From: Arenicola marina
Taxonomy: Eukaryota; Annelida; Polychaeta; Arenicolidae
Direction: 5' to 3'
Assembly: GCA_964019135.1 (NCBI GenBank)
Contig: OZ025249.1
Coordinates: 16,393,088-16,457,087, forward strand
DNA length: 64,000 bases
Positions 56,401-64,000 of this stretch are shown here, piece by piece; the first letter of the stretch is position 1; every line of letters starts with the position of its first letter. The translations under genes were made by a program, and so were the position numbers. The notes beneath the pieces are model-generated. The model saw only the letters and a list, made by a program, of their open reading frames with translations. It searched no databases and had not been told where the DNA came from.

Positions 56401-59400
56401 CAGCTCCATTACACTGACACACTGTGATACCGCCCACACCACCCCACAGCTCCATTACACAGACACACGGTCATAACGCCCACACCACCCCACAGCTCCA
56501 TTACACAGACACACGGTGATACCGCCCACACCACACCCACAGCTCCATTACACAGACACACGGTGATACCGCCCACACCACACCCACAGCTCCATTACAC
56601 AGACACACAGTGATACCGCCCACACCACACCCACAGCTCCATTACACTGACACATGGTGATACCGCCCACACCACACCCACAGCTCCATTACACAGACAC
56701 ACGGTGATACCGCCCACACCACACCCACAGCTCCATTACACAGACACACAGTGATACCGCCCACACCACACCCACAGCTCCATTACACTGACACATGGTG
56801 ATACCGCCCCCACCACACCCACAGCTCCATTACACAGACACGGTGATACCGCCCACACCACACCCACAGCTCTATTACACAGACACGGTGATACCGCCCA
56901 CACCACACCCACAGCTCCATTACACAGACACGGTGATACCGCCCACACCACACCCACAGCTCCATTACACAGACACGGTGATACCGCCCACCCCACACCC
57001 ACAGCTCTATTACACAGACACGGTGATACCGCCCACACCACACCCACAGCTCCATTACACAGACACACGGTGATACCGCCCACACCACACCCACAGCTCC
57101 ATTACTCAGACACACAGTGATACCGCCCACACCACACCCACAGCTCCATTACACTGACACATGGTGATACCGCCCCCACCACACCCACAGCTCCATTACA
57201 CAGACACGGTGATACCGCCCACACCACACCCACAGCTCCATTACACAGACACGGTGATACCGCCCACCCCACACCCACAGCTCTATTACACAGACACGGT
57301 GATACCGCCCACACCACACCCACAGCTCCATTACACAGACACACAGTGATACCGCCCACACCACACCCACAGTTCCATTACACAGACACACGGTGATACC
57401 GCCCACCCCACACCCACAGCTCTATTACACAGACACGGTGATACCGCCCACACCACACCCACAGCTCCATTACACAGACACACAGTGATACCGGCCACAC
57501 CACACCCACAGCTCCTTTACACTGGCACACGGTGATACCGCCCACATCACACCCACAGCTCCATTACACAGACACACGGTGATATCGCCCACACCACACC
57601 CACAGCTCCATTACACAGACACACAGTGATATCGCCCACACCACCCCACAGCTCCATTACACAGACACACTGTGATACCGCCCACACCACACCCACAGCT
57701 CCATTACACTGACACACGGAGATACCGCCCACACCACACCCACAGCTCCATTACACTGACACACGGTGATACCGCCCACACCACCCCACAGCTCCATTAC
57801 ACAGACACACGGTGATACCGCCCACACCACACCCACAGCTCCATTACACAGACACAGTGATACCGCCCACACCACACCCACAGCTCCATTACGTAGACAC
57901 ACGGTGATACCGCCCACACCACACCCACAGCTCCATTACACAGACACACAGTGATACCGCCCACACCACACCCACAGCTTCATTACACAGACACGGTGAT
58001 ATCGCCCACACCACACCCACAGCTCCATTACACAGACACATGGTGATACCGCCCACACCACCCCACAGCTCCATTACACAGACACACAGTGATACCGGCC
58101 ACACCACACCCACAGCTCTATTACGCTGACACACGGTGATACCGCCCACCCCACACCCACAGGTCTATTACACAGACACGGTGATACCGCCCACACCACA
58201 CCCACAGCTCCATTACACAGACACACAGTGATACCGCCCACACCACACCCACAGTTCCATTACACAGACACACGGTGATACCGCCCACCCCACACCCACA
58301 GCTCTATTACACAGACACGGTGATACCGCCCACACCACACCCACAGCTCCATTACACAGACACACAGTGATACCGGCCACACCACACCCACAGCTCCTTT
58401 ACACTGGCACACGGTGATACCGCCCACATCACACCCACAGCTCCATTACACAGACACACGGTGATATCGCCCACACCACACCCACAGCTCCATTACACAG
58501 ACACACAGTGATATCGCCCACACCACCCCACAGCTCCATTACACAGACACACTGTGATACCGCCCACACCACACCCACAGCTCCATTACACTGACACACG
58601 GAGATACCGCCCACACCACACCCACAGCTCCATTACACTGACACACGGTGATACCGCCCACACCACCCCACAGCTCCATTACACAGACACACGGTGATAC
58701 CGCCCACACCACACCCACAGCTCCATTACACAGACACAGTGATACCGCCCACACCACACCCACAGCTCCATTACGTAGACACACGGTGATACCGCCCACA
58801 CCACACCCACAGCTCCATTACACAGACACACAGTGATACCGCCCACACCACACCCACAGCTTCATTACACAGACACGGTGATATCGCCCACACCACACCC
58901 ACAGCTCCATTACACAGACACATGGTGATACCGCCCACACCACCCCACAGCTCCATTACACAGACACACAGTGATACCGGCCACACCACACCCACAGCTC
59001 TATTACGCTGACACACGGTGATACCGCCCACACCACACCCACAGCTTCATTACACAGACACGGTGATATCGCCCACACCACACCCACAGCTCCATTACAC
59101 AGACACATGGTGATACCGCCCACACCACCCCACAGCTCCATTACACAGACACACAGTGATACCGGCCACACCACACCCACAGCTCCATTACGCTGACACA
59201 CGGTGATACCGCCCACATCACACCCACAGCTCCATTACACAGACACACGGTGATACCGCCCACACCACACCCACAGCTCCATTACACTGACACACGGTGA
59301 TACTGCCCACACCACACCCACAGCTCCATTACACAGACACACAGTGATACCGCCCACACCACACCCACAGTTCCATTACACAGACACACGGTGATACCGC

Positions 59401-62400
59401 CCACCCCACACCCACAGCTCTATTACACAGACGCGGTGATACCGCCCACACCACACCCACATCTCCATTACACAGACACACAGTGATACCGGCCACACCA
59501 CACCCACAGCTCCTTTACACTGGCACACGGTGATACCGCCCACATCACACCCACAGCTCCATTACACAGACACACAAGGTGATATCGCCCACACCACACC
59601 CACAGCTCCATTACACAGACACACAGTGATATCGCCCACACCACCCCACAGCTCCATTACACAGACACACTGTGATACCGCCCACACCACACCCACAGCT
59701 CCATTACACTGACACACGGAGATACCGCCCACACCACACCCACAGCTCCATTACACAGACACACAGTGATACCGGCCACACCACACCCACAGCTCCATTA
59801 CACTGACACACGGTGATACCGCCCACACCACACCCACAGCTCCATTACACTTGACACATGGTGATACCGCTCACACCACACCCATAGCTCCATTACACTG
59901 ACACACGGTGATACCGCCCACACCACACCCACAGCTCTATTACATAGACACGGTGATACCGCCCACACCACACCCACAGCTCCATTACACAGACACACGG
60001 TGATACCGCCCACACCACACCCACAGCTCCATTACTCAGACACACAGTGATACCGCCCACACCACACCCACAGCTCCATTACACTGACACATGGTGATAC
60101 CGCCCCCACCACACCCACAGCTCCATTACACAGACACGGTGATACCGCCCACACCACACCCACAGCTCCATTACACAGACACGGTGATACCGCCCACCCC
60201 ACACCCACAGCTCTATTACACAGACACGGTGATACCGCCCACACCACACCCACAGCTCCATTACACAGACACACAGTGATACCGCCCACACCACACCCAC
60301 AGTTCCATTACACAGACACACGGTGATACCGCCCACCCCACACCCACAGCTCTATTACACAGACACGGTGATACCGCCCACACCACACCCACAGCTCCAT
60401 TACACAGACACACAGTGATACCGGCCACACCACACCCACAGCTCCTTTACACTGGCACACGGTGATACCGCCCACATCACACCCACAGCTCCATTACACA
60501 GACACACGGTGATATCGCCCACACCACACCCACAGCTCCATTACACAGACACACAGTGATATCGCCCACACCACCCCACAGCTCCATTACACAGACACAC
60601 TGTGATACCGCCCACACCACACCCACAGCTCCATTACACTGACACACGGAGATACCGCCCACACCACACCCACAGCTCCATTACACTGACACACGGTGAT
60701 ACCGCCCACACCACCCCACAGCTCCATTACACAGACACACGGTGATACCGCCCACACCACACCCACAGCTCCATTACACAGACACAGTGATACCGCCCAC
60801 ACCACACCCACAGCTCCATTACGTAGACACACGGTGATACCGCCCACACCACACCCACAGCTCCATTACACAGACACACAGTGATACCGCCCACACCACA
60901 CCCACAGCTTCATTACACAGACACGGTGATATCGCCCACACCACACCCACAGCTCCATTACACAGACACATGGTGATACCGCCCACACCACCCCACAGCT
61001 CCATTACACAGACACACAGTGATACCGGCCACACCACACCCACAGCTCTATTACGCTGACACACGGTGATACCGCCCACCCCACACCCACAGCTCTATTA
61101 CACAGACACGGTGATACCGCCCACACCACACCCACAGCTCCATTACACAGACACACAGTGATACCGCCCACACCACACCCACAGTTCCATTACACAGACA
61201 CACGGTGATACCGCCCACCCCACACCCACAGCTCTATTACACAGACACGGTGATACCGCCCACACCACACCCACAGCTCCATTACACAGACACACAGTGA
61301 TACCGGCCACACCACACCCACAGCTCCTTTACACTGGCACACGGTGATACCGCCCACATCACACCCACAGCTCCATTACACAGACACACGGTGATATCGC
61401 CCACACCACACCCACAGCTCCATTACACAGACACACAGTGATATCGCCCACACCACCCCACAGCTCCATTACACAGACACACTGTGATACCGCCCACACC
61501 ACACCCACAGCTCCATTACACTGACACACGGAGATACCGCCCACACCACACCCACAGCTCCATTACACTGACACACGGTGATACCGCCCACACCACCCCA
61601 CAGCTCCATTACACAGACACACGGTGATACCGCCCACACCACACCCACAGCTCCATTACACAGACACAGTGATACCGCCCACACCACACCCACAGCTCCA
61701 TTACGTAGACACACGGTGATACCGCCCACACCACACCCACAGCTCCATTACACAGACACACAGTGATACCGCCCACACCACACCCACAGCTTCATTACAC
61801 AGACACGGTGATATCGCCCACACCACACCCACAGCTCCATTACACAGACACATGGTGATACCGCCCACACCACCCCACAGCTCCATTACACAGACACACA
61901 GTGATACCGGCCACACCACACCCACAGCTCTATTACGCTGACACACGGTGATACCGCCCACACCACACCCACAGCTTCATTACACAGACACGGTGATATC
62001 GCCCACACCACACCCACAGCTCCATTACACAGACACATGGTGATACCGCCCACACCACCCCACAGCTCCATTACACAGACACACAGTGATACCGGCCACA
62101 CCACACCCACAGCTCCATTACGCTGACACACGGTGATACCGCCCACATCACACCCACAGCTCCATTACACAGACACACGGTGATACCGCCCACACCACAC
62201 CCACAGCTCCATTACACTGACACACGGTGATACTGCCCACACCACACCCACAGCTCCATTACACAGACACACAGTGATACCGCCCACACCACACCCACAG
62301 TTCCATTACACAGACACACGGTGATACCGCCCACCCCACACCCACAGCTCTATTACACAGACGCGGTGATACCGCCCACACCACACCCACATCTCCATTA

Positions 62401-64000
62401 CACAGACACACAGTGATACCGGCCACACCACACCCACAGCTCCTTTACACTGGCACACGGTGATACCGCCCACATCACACCCACAGCTCCAATACACAGA
62501 CACACAAGGTGATATCGCCCACACCACACCCACAGCTCCATTACACAGACACACAGTGATATCGCCCACACCACCCCACAGCTCCATTACACAGACACAC
62601 TGTGATACCGCCCACACCACACCCACAGCTCCATTACACTGACACACGGAGATACCGCCCACACCACACCCACAGCTCCATTACACAGACACACAGTGAT
62701 ACCGGCCACACCACACCCACAGCTCCATTACACTGACACACGGTGATACCGCCCACACCACACCCACAGCTCCATTACACTTGACACATGGTGATACCGC
62801 TCACACCACACCCATAGCTCCATTACACTGACACACGGTGATACCGCCCACACCACACCCACAGCTCTATTACATAGACACGGTGATACCGCCCACACCA
62901 CCCCACAGCTCTATTACGCAGATACACGGTGATATCGCCCACACCACACCCACAGCTCCATTACACAGACACACGGTGATACCGCCCACACCACACCCAC
63001 AGCTCTATTACACAGACACGGTGATACCGCCCACACCACACCCACAGCTCCATTACACAGACACGGTGATACCGCCCACACCACACCCACAGCTCCATTA
63101 CACAGACACGGTGATACCGCCCACACCACCCCACAGCTCCATTACACAGACACGGTGATACCGCCCACGCCACACCCACAGCTCCATTACACAGACACGG
63201 TGATACCGCCCACACCACACCCACAGCTCCATTACACAGACACGGTGATACCGCACACACCACACCCAGAGCTCTATTACACAGACACGGTGATACCGCC
63301 CACACCACACCCACACTTCCATTATACAGACACGGTGATACCGCCCACACCACACCCACAGCTCCATTACACAGACACACGGTGATACCGCCCACCCCAC
63401 ACCCACAGCTCTATTACACTGACACACAGTGATACCGCCCACACCACACCCATAGCTCCATTACACTCACACACGGTGATACCGCCCACACCACACCCAC
63501 AGCTCCATTACACAGACACGGTGATACCGCCCACACCACACCCACAGCTCCATTACACAGACACGGTTATACCGCCCACACCCCACCTAGAGCTCTATTA
63601 CACAGACACGGTGATACCGCCCACACCACACCCACACTTCCATTACACAGACACGGTGATACCGCCCACACCACACCCACAGCTCCATTACACTGACACA
63701 CGGTGATACCGCCCACACCACACCCACAGCTCCATTACACAGACACGGTGATACCGCCCACACCACACCCACAGCTCTATTACACAGACACGGTGATACC
63801 GCCCACACCACACCCACAGCGCCATTACACAGACACGGTGATACCGCCCACACCACACCCACAGCTCTATTACACAGACACGGTGATACCGCCCACACCA
63901 CACCCACAGCTCCATTACACAGACACGGTGATACCGCCCACACCACACCCACAGCTCCATTACACAGACACGGTGATACCGCCCACACCACCCCACAGCT
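47500..64000. repeat. 45-47-bp array (about 360 units), right edge open
   Basis: The plus-strand unit contains GATACCGCCCACACCACAC, CCACAGCTCCATTACACAG and ACACACGGT. Variants are 45 bp (ACACGGT), 46 bp (CACCCCACAG) and 47 bp. Large internal duplications are visible. About 57000-59930 recurs as 59930-62895 with a 2930-bp offset and few differences. An 882-bp offset repeats 57547-57954 at 58429-58836. A 2323-bp offset links 50011-50545 and 52334-52868. A 229-bp (five-unit) period occurs at 48676-49436. It occupies isomerase intron 13. Frames on both strands are repeat artefacts. Confidence 0.97.

Noticed and set aside
47722..64000. His/Thr/Pro-rich and Cys/Val/Trp-rich frames
   Set aside because: Translations of the 45-47-bp units on both strands.
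1..64000. CRISPR-like arrays
   Set aside because: The units are contiguous repeats with no unique spacers, and the genome is eukaryotic.

Overview
The window is nuclear DNA of an animal-like eukaryote. It holds two protein genes split into many short exons with GT-AG introns, a 5'-truncated LINE, tRNA-derived SINEs, TIR and foldback elements, and very large minisatellite arrays. A marine invertebrate would fit this texture, but the sequence does not fix the taxon. There is no bacterial gene organisation and no CRISPR array.

Gene 1 lies on the minus strand (20940 down to 7014). It encodes a TBC-domain Rab GTPase-activating protein. Eleven exons join in consistent phases to exactly 456 codons including the stop. 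Both catalytic fingers are present (IxxDxxR with Arg197, YxQ with Gln234). Gene 2 lies on the plus strand (28253 to beyond the window). It encodes a class II-like xylose isomerase. Thirteen exons join to 428 codons, and all nine catalytic and metal ligands sit at a constant offset of +19 from E. coli XylA numbering. The last roughly 30 residues must lie beyond the right edge, past an intron longer than 16.8 kb. The two genes are head to head, 7.3 kb apart. They encode unrelated functions (vesicle traffic; pentose isomerisation), and nothing seen links them.

Layout: 1-4053 37-bp satellite; 4054-7013 downstream of the TBC gene (direct repeats, G-runs, a 76-bp triplet); 7014-20940 TBC gene, with arrays of 21, 69, about 55, 51 and 30 bp in introns 9, 8, 7, 5 and 4, a long-TIR MITE in intron 10 and an antisense degenerate THAP domain in intron 2; 20941-28252 intergenic, with a hairpin, a duplicated MITE/foldback pair and a LINE remnant; 28253-47214 xylose isomerase, with a 42-bp array in intron 5, a duplicated exon head before exon 8, a TIR element and a SINE in intron 9, and a 49-bp array of 6.5 kb in intron 10; 47500-64000 a 45-47-bp array that fills the rest of intron 13.

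The most unusual feature is that three independent tandem arrays in these two genes (42 bp at isomerase exon 5, 69 bp at TBC exon 8, 30 bp at TBC exon 4) are phased exactly on a 5' splice junction. Every unit runs from GT to AG, so the AG|GT junction is copied 3 to about 40 times. Each unit also carries a branch-site-like motif and some pyrimidine tract, so each junction resembles a recursive-splicing (zero-length exon) site or the product of AGGT tandem duplication invoked in intron-gain models. A fourth case duplicates a 3' splice site with the head of isomerase exon 8. Very long open frames on the arrays, up to 1389 codons, are by-products of stop-poor repeats and are not annotated as genes.
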